From Lachnobacterium bovis (GTDB taxonomy: Bacteria; Bacillota; Clostridia; Lachnospirales; Lachnospiraceae), in the NCBI RefSeq assembly GCF_900111325.1, contig NZ_FOGW01000015.1, positions 1 through 64,000 on the forward strand: a DNA stretch of 64,000 nucleotides. The letters run 5' to 3'. Positions 35,123 to 44,263 of this stretch are shown one piece after another. Both the position numbers and the translations under genes were made by a program. The notes under the pieces are model-generated. The model was not told where the DNA came from. It ran no database searches and saw only the letters and a list, made by a program, of their open reading frames with translations. Each line of letters starts with the position of its first letter. The stretch's first letter is position 1.

Positions 35123-36274
35123 TTAAATAGAATTTTTTGCTTTCATCTTTATTATAGTAACTGCTATGAGATAAAATACCAAGGCATAAATTAGCTCTAT
35201 TGAGATATAGTGAAAAGTTTCTATAAAGCTTCCGCTGTTGTAATTCTCTGCAAATTCACATCCTCGAATATACCAGTATGAAGGAAGAAAGTGAGCAATT
35301 TTTAGTACAGTATCACTAAGATAATTTAGAGGAATAAATATTCCACCTAAAAAGCTAAAGCAAAGAGCAACAATATTAGTAATTCCTGATACATACACAT
35401 CTTTTTTCACAAGCTGACCAAAAAGGTATACAAGAGAAAGAACCATAATAATATAACCAAAGGCATTTAGGAATAGTAATGCGCCATTTATAGTGAGTAC
35501 ATCTTTCTTTAAAATTATAAAAGAAAGTATTGTAAAAATTATAAAAACAATTAAACCTAGAGTCGCAATTCCTAAGAAAATTTCAAAATTTTTCTTTGAA
35601 AAACGATATGAGGAGCATTGAATTCGTGCATCTATTTTTTTTGAATTTAGCACTTTTAATATTGGAATACCACTTACAAAGCAGGTGCAAATAAGTATAT
35701 AGCCCAAATATGAGAAAAAGTAGTAACGCATTGTAAAAGTTGTAGTTTTTTTGCTAACAAGTTTTATATTTCCGTGAATTTTAGCATTTTTTTCGGCTTT
35801 AATTAAGCTTTCACTAGAACTATACCCTTGTTTATGATAAGACAAAGCTGTCGATAAGTATTTATTAACAAGATTTTTTGTTAGGTTAGCTGTCATAGTG
35901 TTAGGAAGTGTATATGTGTTTATGCTGCTAGTTATATTATTTGAATTAAAAGATTTAGAAAACCCTTTAGGAATAATTATTACAGCATCTACATTTCTAA
36001 AAAACAAATCATCTTGAATAGTTTCTTTATCAAGTGCAGAAATTTCATATTTTTTTGTATTTCGGCTAATATAGTTACGTAAAAGTTTGCTTTCTAGTGA
36101 GTTATCTTTATCATTAATTGATACAACTAATTTTTGAGCTTTATAGTCATTTGAAGGAGAATTTGATGTTTTGCTTAAAAAAAGCATTGTAATTCCTAAA
36201 AAAATGACTATATACATAACGATTTGGCCGATTTTTGATTTAAATATTTTTAAAAAGAGATTATAAACTTGCAT
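35123..36274 (-). CDS. ABC-2 type transporter permease
   Basis: The 383-residue protein has one N-terminal membrane helix (QIVMYIVIFLGITMLFL), a large extracellular domain of about 150 residues, and five C-terminal helices. This is the layout of YhgE/NatB-like ABC-2 permeases. FLGGIFIPLNYL near residue 315 is typical of the family. It overlaps the next upstream gene by 14 nt and is the last gene of a three-gene exporter operon. The substrate is unknown; antimicrobial peptides are a possibility, given the adjacent two-component system. Confidence 0.85.
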   Translation of the reverse strand: MQVYNLFLKIFKSKIGQIVMYIVIFLGITMLFLSKTSNSPSNDYKAQKLVVSINDKDNSLESKLLRNYISRNTKKYEISALDKETIQDDLFFRNVDAVIIIPKGFSKSFNSNNITSSINTYTLPNTMTANLTKNLVNKYLSTALSYHKQGYSSSESLIKAEKNAKIHGNIKLVSKKTTTFTMRYYFFSYLGYILICTCFVSGIPILKVLNSKKIDARIQCSSYRFSKKNFEIFLGIATLGLIVFIIFTILSFIILKKDVLTINGALLFLNAFGYIIMVLSLVYLFGQLVKKDVYVSGITNIVALCFSFLGGIFIPLNYLSDTVLKIAHFLPSYWYIRGCEFAENYNSGSFIETFHYISIELIYALVFYLIAVTIIKMKAKNSI

Positions 36275-37343
36275 AACGATTCCTCCTTGTAAGTATATAG
36301 CTTATTACACAAAGTATAATTGCAATAATGCTAAGATAGGTCAGGTTTGTATAATATCGAGTTTTGGTTTCGTATACATTTAATGAATATAATGCATCAG
36401 ATATTAATGTTGCTGGATTTATTCGATTTAAAATTGGGTAATTGCGTTCAATCATTATTCGAATTGATGGTGCACAAAGATCATCAGCAACGGATAAAAT
36501 CATAGAAATCCCAGTTGCTAATCCAGCTTTTCCACCTTCTGTTCTTGGAAATTTGAGACATCCAACTAAAATGCCAAGTGCTATTCCACAAGCGTTTCCA
36601 AGAATAAGTACTGGAAAAATTTCTAAAATTCTTTCCCCAAAATTGAGTTTTAATATATTTTTCATATAAAAAAATCCTATTGAAGTTATTATAAATTGCA
36701 AAAATAATGCAGTTATGAATTCAGAAAAAATAATAATTGATTTTGGAACAGGTGCCAAGCTTCGTCTTGCTCCTAGTGCAGATAAATTTCCTTGTAAAGT
36801 GTAAATTTGATTTAAACCAGTAAATACAGAAAACAAGCAAGTCATGGCAAGTATTGCATAAAAGTTTGAAATTATATTATCTTGTGAACCGTGAGATTTT
36901 AGTTGTTCTTTACAAGCATATACTGTTGAAAAGTTCATTGAATCACGGCGTTGTAAATATTCATCAAGAAAAGTGCTAAGTACAGTTTCTTTTAAATTAT
37001 TTCCTTTTACTGAAAGTGATATTGTATCATCTACATAAAATATTCCAATGATTTTTCCAGAGTTTAAAGCTTTAGTAGCATTGTTTATAGAAAAATTTTT
37101 TACAGTAATGATTTTTTTATCACCTTTTGATATACTCTCGATTGCCTTGTCAAAAAATTCATCTTTTTGATTGTGAATAACAGCAACAGGGATAGGTTTA
37201 GCTAATTCAGTAGTTTCGTTAATTTTGCCAAACCCTGCATACATAAAAGTTGATAATGCGATTGGAAATAATAAAGTCCAAAATATGATTTCTTTTTTTC
37301 TAAGAGAAGTAATAAAACAATATTTTATATAGTGTAGAAACAT
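36261..37343 (-). CDS. ABC-2 type transporter permease
   Basis: The 360-residue protein has the same architecture as its neighbour: an N-terminal helix (IIFWTLLFPIALSTFMYAGF), an external domain, then about five helices. It probably pairs with the downstream permease to form a heterodimeric channel. The start follows AGGAGG at a spacing of 7. The C-terminus ends in a short basic segment (TRRNRYASL). Confidence 0.85.
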   Translation of the reverse strand: MFLHYIKYCFITSLRKKEIIFWTLLFPIALSTFMYAGFGKINETTELAKPIPVAVIHNQKDEFFDKAIESISKGDKKIITVKNFSINNATKALNSGKIIGIFYVDDTISLSVKGNNLKETVLSTFLDEYLQRRDSMNFSTVYACKEQLKSHGSQDNIISNFYAILAMTCLFSVFTGLNQIYTLQGNLSALGARRSLAPVPKSIIIFSEFITALFLQFIITSIGFFYMKNILKLNFGERILEIFPVLILGNACGIALGILVGCLKFPRTEGGKAGLATGISMILSVADDLCAPSIRIMIERNYPILNRINPATLISDALYSLNVYETKTRYYTNLTYLSIIAIILCVISYILTRRNRYASL

Positions 37344-37354
37344 GGTAAAACCTC

Positions 37355-38299
37355 CTATGCATAATCTCTTAATTCTGTTCCGGTTATTTCTAAGAAAACA
37401 TCATTTAATGTAGGATGCTCAGAGTAAATTCGTCCTAAGTGACCAGAGTGATCAGATAAGACATTCATAACATGAGCTAAATTATTTCGTCCACCCTTAA
37501 ATGAAACATTTAATACATTATTTTTATAAGTTGCGTTTTCAAAATATTTGAGAGATTTGATTTCTTCTAGAAGATTGGTTTCTAAATCAAATACTTCAAT
37601 TTGAATTTTTTCAGTTTTGTGAATCATAGCTTTTAATTCTTCTTTAGTACCGGCTGCTATGCTCTTTCCTTTGTCCATAATTATAATTCGTGAACAAAGT
37701 TGCTCAATTTCCTCCATGTAATGTGAAGTGTAAATTATAGTTGCACCTTTTTTATTTAAATCTTTTATGCCATCAAGAATTTTATTACGGCTTTGAGGAT
37801 CAACTGCAACCGTTGGCTCGTCAAAGAAAATAAGTTTTGGTTTATGAGCAATTCCGCAAGCAATATTTAAACGTCTAAGTAAACCGCCTGAGAGTTTTTT
37901 TGGTTTAAATTTTCGAAAATCTGATAATTCTACGAAATCAATAGTTTCTTCAACGTATTGTTTGCGAAGACTTTTATCTTTAATATAAAGTCCACAGAAG
38001 TAATCGATGTTTTCATATACTGTAAGTTCATCAAAAACGGCTACATCTTGCATTACAACTCCAATATCCTTTTTTAAATCATATGAATTAGGTTTCATTT
38101 CTTGCCCAAATACTTTGATTGAACCCTTATCATATGTAAGAAGTGATAAAATACAGTTGATAGTAGTAGTTTTTCCGGAACCATTTGGGCCAAGGAGTCC
38201 AAGTATTTCGCCTTCTTCAACTGTAAGATTAAAGTGATCTAAAGCAAGTAAATCATTGTATCGTTTTACGAGATTATTAATTTCTATTACATGAGACAT
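37355..38299 (-). CDS. ABC transporter ATP-binding protein
   Basis: The 314-residue ATPase has Walker A GPNGSGKTT (about 36-44), Q-loop VMQDVAVFDELT, signature LSGGLLRRL (about 138), Walker B LIFFDEPTVAVD and the His switch TSHYMEE. A DrrA/NatA-like C-terminal extension follows (about 225-314). The ATG at 38299 is preferred over 38305 because AGGAGG lies 7 nt from the former and only 1 nt from the latter. It powers the two ABC-2 permeases encoded downstream. It is divergent from a histidine kinase gene. Confidence 0.9.
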   Translation of the reverse strand: MSHVIEINNLVKRYNDLLALDHFNLTVEEGEILGLLGPNGSGKTTTINCILSLLTYDKGSIKVFGQEMKPNSYDLKKDIGVVMQDVAVFDELTVYENIDYFCGLYIKDKSLRKQYVEETIDFVELSDFRKFKPKKLSGGLLRRLNIACGIAHKPKLIFFDEPTVAVDPQSRNKILDGIKDLNKKGATIIYTSHYMEEIEQLCSRIIIMDKGKSIAAGTKEELKAMIHKTEKIQIEVFDLETNLLEEIKSLKYFENATYKNNVLNVSFKGGRNNLAHVMNVLSDHSGHLGRIYSEHPTLNDVFLEITGTELRDYA

Positions 38300-38340
38300 A
38301 TTCATTCCTCCTAAAAAGTATATTGATTGATATATGTTAA

Positions 38341-38369
38341 TTTACACATTTATTTTTTTATGATTTAAT
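38341..38369 (+). promoter_or_regulatory. Candidate promoter of the two-component operon
   Basis: TTTACA (38341-38346), a 17-nt spacer and TTTAAT (38364-38369), about 80 nt before the kinase start. Confidence 0.45.
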
Positions 38370-38420
38370 TATATAAAAAGAGACAAAATCATAGAAGTGA
38401 AGGATGTCAGAAAATTTATG

Positions 38421-38432
38421 TGACAAATGTCA
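38421..38432. promoter_or_regulatory. Inverted repeat TGACA-AA-TGTCA
   Basis: This perfect 5-bp inverted repeat lies between the candidate promoter and the kinase ribosome site. A further half-site TGTCA is at 38404-38408. It could bind the LuxR-type response regulator encoded here. Confidence 0.4.
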
Positions 38433-38450
38433 TTTGTTTTGGAGGAAGAT

Positions 38451-39551
38451 ATGAAAAATGAGTTGATTGACAAAGCATTATTATTTTTATGTGGATTGTT
38501 TTTTGTAATTGTTCTTGGTGAAAATGAAGATATTGTGGTTGCAAGTTTAATATCAATTGTGATTGTATTAGTTCCCAATTTACAATTTGGAATAAATTAT
38601 AAACAGGAAATATTTGGTGCATTTTATATTTTAGCAGGAATAAAGTGGATAGTGTGTCTCCCTTTTTATCCTGTGATTTGTTATGATTTTTTTAAGAAAA
38701 AAAGATATAAATTAGTAATATGTTGCGTATTAGTATTAGGATATTATTTTTTTGTAAAACAAAATATTTATGAAACAGTATCAAGTATTAAAGAGCAAAG
38801 ATATATTTGTGTTGTAGTATTATTAGTTTTGCTTATAAGTGGCCGGATGGCAGTTGTTTCTAGTAAAGGTCAAATCTTAGAAGAAAAGCTTAAAAAAATA
38901 CGAGATGACGGAAAAGAAAAAGAGAATTTACTAAAAGAAAGAAATCTTATTTTGTTAGAACAGCAAAATGTTGAGATAAATATGGCAACTTTAAAAGAAA
39001 GAAATCGAATTGCAAGAGAAATACATGATAATGTTGGTCATATGCTTACTAGAGCAATTTTGCAGACAGGAGCTCTAAAGGTACTTGAAAAGGATGAAAA
39101 TTTAAAGGCGCAATTAAATGTTTTGCAAGAAACTTTGAATACAGCAATGAATAATATTCGACAAAGTGTTCATGATTTGCATGATGAATCAATTAATTTT
39201 GAAAAAGCGGTTAATGAATTAATAGAAGCTTTTCCTAAATTAGATATAACTTTTGTATATGAAGTTGATGGTAAACTCGATAAGTCAATAAAATATGGAT
39301 TTTTAGCAATTATAAAAGAATCTTTAACTAATACAATAAAACATAGTAATGGAGAGAAGGTTAAGCTTATAATCAAAGAAAATCCAGGCTTTTATCAATT
39401 GTTTATAGAGGATAATGGTACGAATATAAGTGAAAATTTTGTTGGCGGAATGGGACTTTGTGGAATTAAGGAAAGAGTTGAAAAATTAAATGGAATGCTT
39501 AGAATTTCAACAGAAAATGGTTTTGGCATTACAGTAACTATCTTAAAGTAG
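38451..39551 (+). CDS. Sensor histidine kinase, NarL-partner (HisKA_3) type
   Basis: The 366-residue kinase has about four N-terminal hydrophobic segments and little extracellular sequence, a coiled stretch, then the phosphoacceptor motif ERNRIAREIHDNVGHML (about 183-199). The ATP-binding domain follows (IKESLTNTIKHSNG, IEDNG, GGMGLCGIKERVEKLNG). It should phosphorylate the next gene's product. The membrane-embedded sensor fits kinases that detect membrane stress or antibiotics. The ATG at 38451 follows GGAGG; the ATG at 38427 is less suitable. Confidence 0.9.
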   Translation: MKNELIDKALLFLCGLFFVIVLGENEDIVVASLISIVIVLVPNLQFGINYKQEIFGAFYILAGIKWIVCLPFYPVICYDFFKKKRYKLVICCVLVLGYYFFVKQNIYETVSSIKEQRYICVVVLLVLLISGRMAVVSSKGQILEEKLKKIRDDGKEKENLLKERNLILLEQQNVEINMATLKERNRIAREIHDNVGHMLTRAILQTGALKVLEKDENLKAQLNVLQETLNTAMNNIRQSVHDLHDESINFEKAVNELIEAFPKLDITFVYEVDGKLDKSIKYGFLAIIKESLTNTIKHSNGEKVKLIIKENPGFYQLFIEDNGTNISENFVGGMGLCGIKERVEKLNGMLRISTENGFGITVTILK

Positions 39552-39560
39552 GAGGATAAA

Positions 39561-40196
39561 ATGAAAAAGAAAGTGATTTTAGTAGATGACGATCAATTAG
39601 TTATGATGTCATTAAAAACAATATTAGAATGTAGTGGAAATATTGAGGTTCTTGAAACTGGAACAGATGGAGAGGATGCTATTAAGTTATACAAAAAGCA
39701 TAAACCGGATGTGGTTTTAATGGATATTCAAATGAAAAATAAAAGTGGTTTATCAGCTGCAGAAGAAATAATAAAAGAGGATAGTTCGGCAAAAATTCTT
39801 CTTTTAACAACATTTCAGGATGATGAATATATAGTAAAGGCATTAAATATTGGTGCAAAAGGGTATATTTTGAAACAGGATTTTGAATCAATTGAGCCTG
39901 CATTGCTTGCTGTGGCTGGAGGACAAACTGTTTTTGGAGGCCAGGTTATGAGTCGTATTCCTGAATTAATTGAAAAAAAGGGAGAAAAACAAGGCGAAAT
40001 ATATAATAAAAATGGAATAAATGATAAAGAGATGGAAATCATAGAACAAGTCGCACAAGGAAAGAATAACAAGGAAATATCAGATACCTTATGTTTATCA
40101 GAGGGAACTATTCGTAACTACTTAAGCATTATTCTAGAAAAATTAGAATTAAGAGATAGAACTCAGCTTGCAATTTTTTATTGGAAAAATATGTAA
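39561..40196 (+). CDS. LuxR/NarL-type response regulator
   Basis: The 211-residue protein has a receiver domain with acidic pocket VDDDQ (about 8), phosphoacceptor Asp in VVLMDIQM (about 54), and Lys in GYILKQDF (about 105). The C-terminal HTH follows (about 150-205: NNKEISDTLCLSEGTIRNYL). It lies 9 nt after the kinase gene with GGAGG upstream. The natural target is the divergent ABC-2 exporter operon. No strong terminator is seen after it. Confidence 0.93.
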   Translation: MKKKVILVDDDQLVMMSLKTILECSGNIEVLETGTDGEDAIKLYKKHKPDVVLMDIQMKNKSGLSAAEEIIKEDSSAKILLLTTFQDDEYIVKALNIGAKGYILKQDFESIEPALLAVAGGQTVFGGQVMSRIPELIEKKGEKQGEIYNKNGINDKEMEIIEQVAQGKNNKEISDTLCLSEGTIRNYLSIILEKLELRDRTQLAIFYWKNM

Positions 40197-40335
40197 ACTA
40201 GATTAAGTGTTATCCACAATGATACGAAATACACTATGGATTTATTTTAAAAATTTCATGTTTCTAAAGTTTGTAATAATTTGTTCTAGTGAAATGTAAA
40301 AAATATTTAGTGATTAGTATCTGGGAGGATTCCAT

Positions 40336-42132
40336 ATGAAAAAAAGAGGATCGTTGAAAGTGACGATAATAATGGTTGTGGTATTAAGTGTTCTAATAAC
40401 AGCCGTCGTTATTGATGTTTTTTCTATTAATAAGATTATTGCAACTAACAAGCGACAAACAGCTTCATATAGAGAAAGATTAATGGATGACCAAAAAATC
40501 AGTTTAAAGGATGAAGTTCAAATTGTTATAAGTTATATTGAACAGGTCTATAAGAAACAGCAGGAAGGCAAAATTACGGAAGAACAAGCTAAAAAACAAT
40601 GTGCTGATTATGTTAGAAATATGAAATATTCAGATGGTGAAGGATATTTTTGGATCGATACAGCAGAGGGTGTAAATATTGTTTTACAAGGTCGTGATAT
40701 GGAAGGAAAAGATCGTAGTGGTTTAGTTGATCCAAATGGTGTGAAATATGTTCAAGAAATTTTGAATGCTGGTAAAAAAGAAGGCGGTGGCTATGCATAT
40801 TATAGTTTTGCAAAAAAAGATGATGGAGAGCCACTACCAAAAATGAGTTATTCAGTTGAGTTTAAGCCTTATAATTGGGTGATTGGCACAGGTGTTTGGA
40901 TTGATCATATTGATGAATTAGAAAAAGCCTATGTTGAAGAAGCTGGTAAATCGTTAAAAAATAATTTGATACAATCTGGTTTGATTTTATTAATTTTAAT
41001 TATTTTAGGTTCGGTATTTGCAGTTTATTTTGGAAAACGATTGATAGATCCAATAATTATGATTACACATCAAATGTTGTTGATGTCTAATAGCGACTTT
41101 AGAAAAAATGAAGAACTTGAGAAAATAGAGAAAATTAAGAAACATAATAATGAAGTAGGACAAATAGCAGATGCCTTAGATATAATGCATGGTAATATAA
41201 GAAATCTTATGATTAAGATTTCAGAAACAACAGATTATTTAGCATCAACAGCTCAGCATTTATCAGCAAATGCAATTCAGTCAGCGGAAGCTAGTGATAT
41301 GGTTGCTGAGTCGTGTACAAGTGTGGCAGATTCATGCACTAATCAAATCACTTCTGTTACAGATACTGGCAGTCAGACCCAACAGCTGGTTGAAAATATG
41401 CATTCCTTTGAAGAAGCAATAGTAAATACAGCTAATTTGGTAAAGAATACAAATGAATCGGCTGCAAAAGGTGCTAACGATATGAATAATGCAACAGATA
41501 TGATGAAAACAATTAAGGAATCAGTTGAATCTACCTCAGTTGTAGTTGAAGGTTTAGGGGAAAAATTAAAAAATATTGATACTTTTGTAGATACAATTGC
41601 AGGTATTGCAACACAGACGAATCTACTTTCACTTAATGCTAGTATAGAAGCAGCAAGAGCTGGAGAAATGGGTAAAGGTTTTGCAGTTGTTGCAAGTGAG
41701 ATTAGCCAATTAGCAGAGCAGTCAAATCAAGCGGCAAGTAGTATTACAGAATTAATAAACGATATCATGAAACAGTCAGAAGAGGCAGTCGACTCGATGA
41801 AAAATGGTGCTAAAAATGTAATGGAAGGAAGCGAAGTAGTTGATGAAGCTGGTGCAACTTTCAACAATATTCATGACATGGTGCTTTCTATTTCCGAACA
41901 GTCAGATAAGATGAGTCAGATTGTTGTTGAAATTAGTAATAGTACAGATTCTATTGAAGATAATATTAAAAAGATAGAAGAAATGAGTAAAAATATTTCT
42001 GATGAAACTCATACAGTTTCCGCAGCTTCAGAAGAACAGGCTGCATCTACTCACGAAGTTGCAGGTGCTTCAGAAAAATTGGCATCTAATGCACAAGAAT
42101 TGCAAGATTTTGTCTCAAAATTCGATTTTTAG
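40336..42132 (+). CDS. Methyl-accepting chemotaxis protein with single Cache sensor
   Basis: The 598-residue transducer has an N-terminal membrane helix (about 8-30) and an extracellular sCache_2-like domain (about 45-200: GYFWIDT, YSVEFKPYNWVIGTGVWIDHID). A second helix (about 213-233) is followed by a HAMP-like region and a long signalling domain with GIATQTNLLSLNASIEAARA (about 427) and EMGKGFAVVASEI. Such sensors usually detect small organic acids or amino acids; the ligand is not known. GGGAGG precedes the ATG. It is transcribed alone, with a strong terminator. Confidence 0.92.
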   Translation: MKKRGSLKVTIIMVVVLSVLITAVVIDVFSINKIIATNKRQTASYRERLMDDQKISLKDEVQIVISYIEQVYKKQQEGKITEEQAKKQCADYVRNMKYSDGEGYFWIDTAEGVNIVLQGRDMEGKDRSGLVDPNGVKYVQEILNAGKKEGGGYAYYSFAKKDDGEPLPKMSYSVEFKPYNWVIGTGVWIDHIDELEKAYVEEAGKSLKNNLIQSGLILLILIILGSVFAVYFGKRLIDPIIMITHQMLLMSNSDFRKNEELEKIEKIKKHNNEVGQIADALDIMHGNIRNLMIKISETTDYLASTAQHLSANAIQSAEASDMVAESCTSVADSCTNQITSVTDTGSQTQQLVENMHSFEEAIVNTANLVKNTNESAAKGANDMNNATDMMKTIKESVESTSVVVEGLGEKLKNIDTFVDTIAGIATQTNLLSLNASIEAARAGEMGKGFAVVASEISQLAEQSNQAASSITELINDIMKQSEEAVDSMKNGAKNVMEGSEVVDEAGATFNNIHDMVLSISEQSDKMSQIVVEISNSTDSIEDNIKKIEEMSKNISDETHTVSAASEEQAASTHEVAGASEKLASNAQELQDFVSKFDF

Positions 42133-42168
42133 GAAAAAAGTTTATTGAATTTATCTTAAAATAAAATG

Positions 42169-42210
42169 ATAACCATGGTGAAAAAGTCAAAATTCACCAT
42201 GGTTATTTTT
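42169..42210 (+). terminator. Terminator after the Cache chemoreceptor gene
   Basis: ATAACCATGGTGAA pairs perfectly with TTCACCATGGTTAT, followed by T5. Confidence 0.9.
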
Positions 42211-42366
42211 GAATCATATTAAAATATTTTAATAAAATATTTAAAAGTTAAATTAAAATTAAATTATTTCAAACGTAAGTAAAAAAGTAAAAAAATACTG
42301 AGTATTGCAACTTTTTGCTATAAATGTTAGACTAATTGCTGGATTAATCCTTGAGCAAAAATAATT

Positions 42367-42376
42367 CAAACGTTTG
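42367..42376. promoter_or_regulatory. LacI-family-like operator CAAACGTTTG
   Basis: This perfect 10-bp palindrome lies about 100 nt upstream of the xylanase start. Related partial sites are CAAACGTAAG near 42270 and CACGTTTGG near 42448. CG-centred palindromes of this kind are typical of LacI-family sites. No LacI-type gene lies in the window. Confidence 0.45.
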
Positions 42377-42408
42377 TAATTAAAGCAAAAACAATTTAAA
42401 AAACGCAA

Positions 42409-42447
42409 TTTCGAAAATAATTGCTGCAAATTTAACTATTTTCGAAA
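42409..42447 (+). promoter_or_regulatory. Inverted repeat in the xylanase leader
   Basis: TTTCGAAAATA (42409-42419) and TATTTTCGAAA (42437-42447) pair over 11 bp with a 17-nt loop, ending 7 nt before the GGAGG ribosome site. It could be an operator or an mRNA hairpin that affects stability or initiation. Confidence 0.55.
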
Positions 42448-42466
42448 CACGTTTGGAGGAAGGTTT

Positions 42467-44179
42467 ATGAGAAAAAAAATAAGCACATTACTATGTTTTT
42501 GCATGGTAATAACAGCTGTTTTATTTGGAGCTAATCCAGTTAAAGCAGCATCAATCCCTAATAATGCAAATTTATTAAACACATATGGTAACGTATTTGA
42601 CCATGTGGGAACAGCAATTGAAGCACACGAGATTTTGAACCCTAACAAATTAAACTATGCTTCAAAAGAATACAATAGTATTACTGTTGGTAATGAAATG
42701 AAACCAGATTATATTTTAGGCTGGCAGTCAAATACTATGTCTGTACAACAAGCTAAACAGATGGGATATTATGTTCCAGATAACTACAAAGAAAAAACAG
42801 TGCCTAAACTTGATTTTTCTACAGTAGATAAAATGTTAAAAGCTTGCTACGACAAAGGGTTAAAAATGAGAGGTCACACTTTTGTATGGCATAGCCAGAC
42901 ACCAGATTGGTTCTTTAGACAGGGCTATACAAAATATGGCAACTATGTAAGTCAAGCTGAAATGGACGCTAGAATGGAGTTTTATATCAAAACTTACATG
43001 AACCACGTTTGCCAAAGTAAATATGGTAGCATTATTTACGCTTGGGACGTCGTTAATGAATATTTACATGCAAATTCTAACCCATCAGGCTGGCAGAAGA
43101 TTTACGGTGGTAACCTTGGACCAAGAGCACCATTTGTAAAGAAAGCATTTGAATATGCATATCAGTGCCTTGAATATTACAAATTAACTAATAAAGTTCA
43201 CCTTTTCTACAATGATTACAATACATACATGGAAGTAAAAGATGTTATTTCTTTAGTTGATTATGTAAATAGTGGAAAGAAAATTTGTGCGGGTGTTGGA
43301 ATGCAGTCACATTTAAGTTCTAACTTCCCATCAGTTGACTACTATAAACAAGCTTTAAAAGCATTCTGTAACAAAGGATACGAAGTACAAGTTACAGAGT
43401 TAGATGCAGCAGGTAAAAATGATACAGATCAAGCAAATTACTACTACGGAATTATGAAAGCAATCCTAGATTGCAAAAAAGCAGGTGGAAACATTTCTGC
43501 AGTAGTATGGTGGGGTCTAGCAGACGATACATCATGGAGAAGAAATGAAAGACCATTATTATACTCAAGAGATGGTGTAAAAAAACCAGCATATAATGCA
43601 GTTTTACAAGCATTCTTTGATGCAGGTTATACTATGGGTGGAAATAATAGACCAAGTAATCCACAACCAAGTAATCCAAAACCAAGCAATCCACAGCCAA
43701 GTACACCACAAACAGGTGAAACAAAAGGCAACGTAAGACTACAGGATGGTTGGTACTACATCAAGAATGTAAATTCACAGAAATATTTACAAGTAGCTGG
43801 TAACAGAGGTGTTGCAAGTGCTAACGTTGAAATTGGACACGGAACAGGTGTACAAGGACAAAAATGGTATTTACAAAACACATCAGATGGATATATCACA
43901 TTAAAGAGTGGTTTAGGAAACTTTATGTTGGATATCGCATATGGTAAAAATGAAGATGGTGCTAATCTTCAAATTTACAATGCACTTTCACATGATGCAC
44001 AAAAATTCTATTTACAAAAAGTAAACGGAAGCAATGCTGTTACAATTGCAACAAAAGTAAGTAACGGTTCAAAGAGCATAGACGTTTACAATCATGGTAA
44101 AGCAGATGGAACTAACGTATGTCAGTGGAAAACATATGGTAATCCAAATCAGCAATTTGTTTTCGAGCCTGTAAGATAG
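42467..44179 (+). CDS. Secreted GH10 endo-1,4-beta-xylanase with CBM13
   Basis: The 570-residue protein has a signal peptide ending near NPVKA. A GH10 barrel follows (about 30-390) with acid/base Glu in WDVVNEY (about E198) and nucleophile Glu in QVTELD (about E311). Other GH10 marks are RGHTFVWHSQTPDWF and VVWWGLADDTSWR. A PSNPQ-type Pro-rich linker leads to a C-terminal ricin-type CBM13 (about 420-570). It should cut the xylan backbone outside the cell. The CBM13 is almost identical to that of the next gene. The ATG follows GGAGGAAGG. No anchor is visible. Confidence 0.95.
   Translation: MRKKISTLLCFCMVITAVLFGANPVKAASIPNNANLLNTYGNVFDHVGTAIEAHEILNPNKLNYASKEYNSITVGNEMKPDYILGWQSNTMSVQQAKQMGYYVPDNYKEKTVPKLDFSTVDKMLKACYDKGLKMRGHTFVWHSQTPDWFFRQGYTKYGNYVSQAEMDARMEFYIKTYMNHVCQSKYGSIIYAWDVVNEYLHANSNPSGWQKIYGGNLGPRAPFVKKAFEYAYQCLEYYKLTNKVHLFYNDYNTYMEVKDVISLVDYVNSGKKICAGVGMQSHLSSNFPSVDYYKQALKAFCNKGYEVQVTELDAAGKNDTDQANYYYGIMKAILDCKKAGGNISAVVWWGLADDTSWRRNERPLLYSRDGVKKPAYNAVLQAFFDAGYTMGGNNRPSNPQPSNPKPSNPQPSTPQTGETKGNVRLQDGWYYIKNVNSQKYLQVAGNRGVASANVEIGHGTGVQGQKWYLQNTSDGYITLKSGLGNFMLDIAYGKNEDGANLQIYNALSHDAQKFYLQKVNGSNAVTIATKVSNGSKSIDVYNHGKADGTNVCQWKTYGNPNQQFVFEPVR
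43742..44166 (+). repeat. CBM13-coding segment, copy 1
   Basis: This 425-bp stretch recurs at 45881-46305 with about eight differences by eye, nearly all silent, and a stretch of roughly 200 bp without any. It encodes the ricin-type sugar-binding module of the xylanase. Confidence 0.9.
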
Positions 44180-44217
44180 TAAAAATTAATTAATAATATA
44201 GGCAAAAAAATGGAAGG

Positions 44218-44247
44218 ACTGCCAGAATTTTTTCTGGCAGTTTTTTT
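44218..44247 (+). terminator. Terminator directly before the GH43 ribosome site
   Basis: CTGCCAGAA and TTCTGGCAG form a stem followed by T7. The AGGAGG of the next gene begins right after the T run. It may attenuate rather than fully stop transcription. Confidence 0.85.
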
Positions 44248-44263
44248 AGGAGGAAAGTAGAGA

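Noticed and set aside
37355..38305. Start of the ABC ATPase at 38305
   Set aside because: AGGAGG is only 1 nt away; the ATG at 38299 has a spacing of 7.
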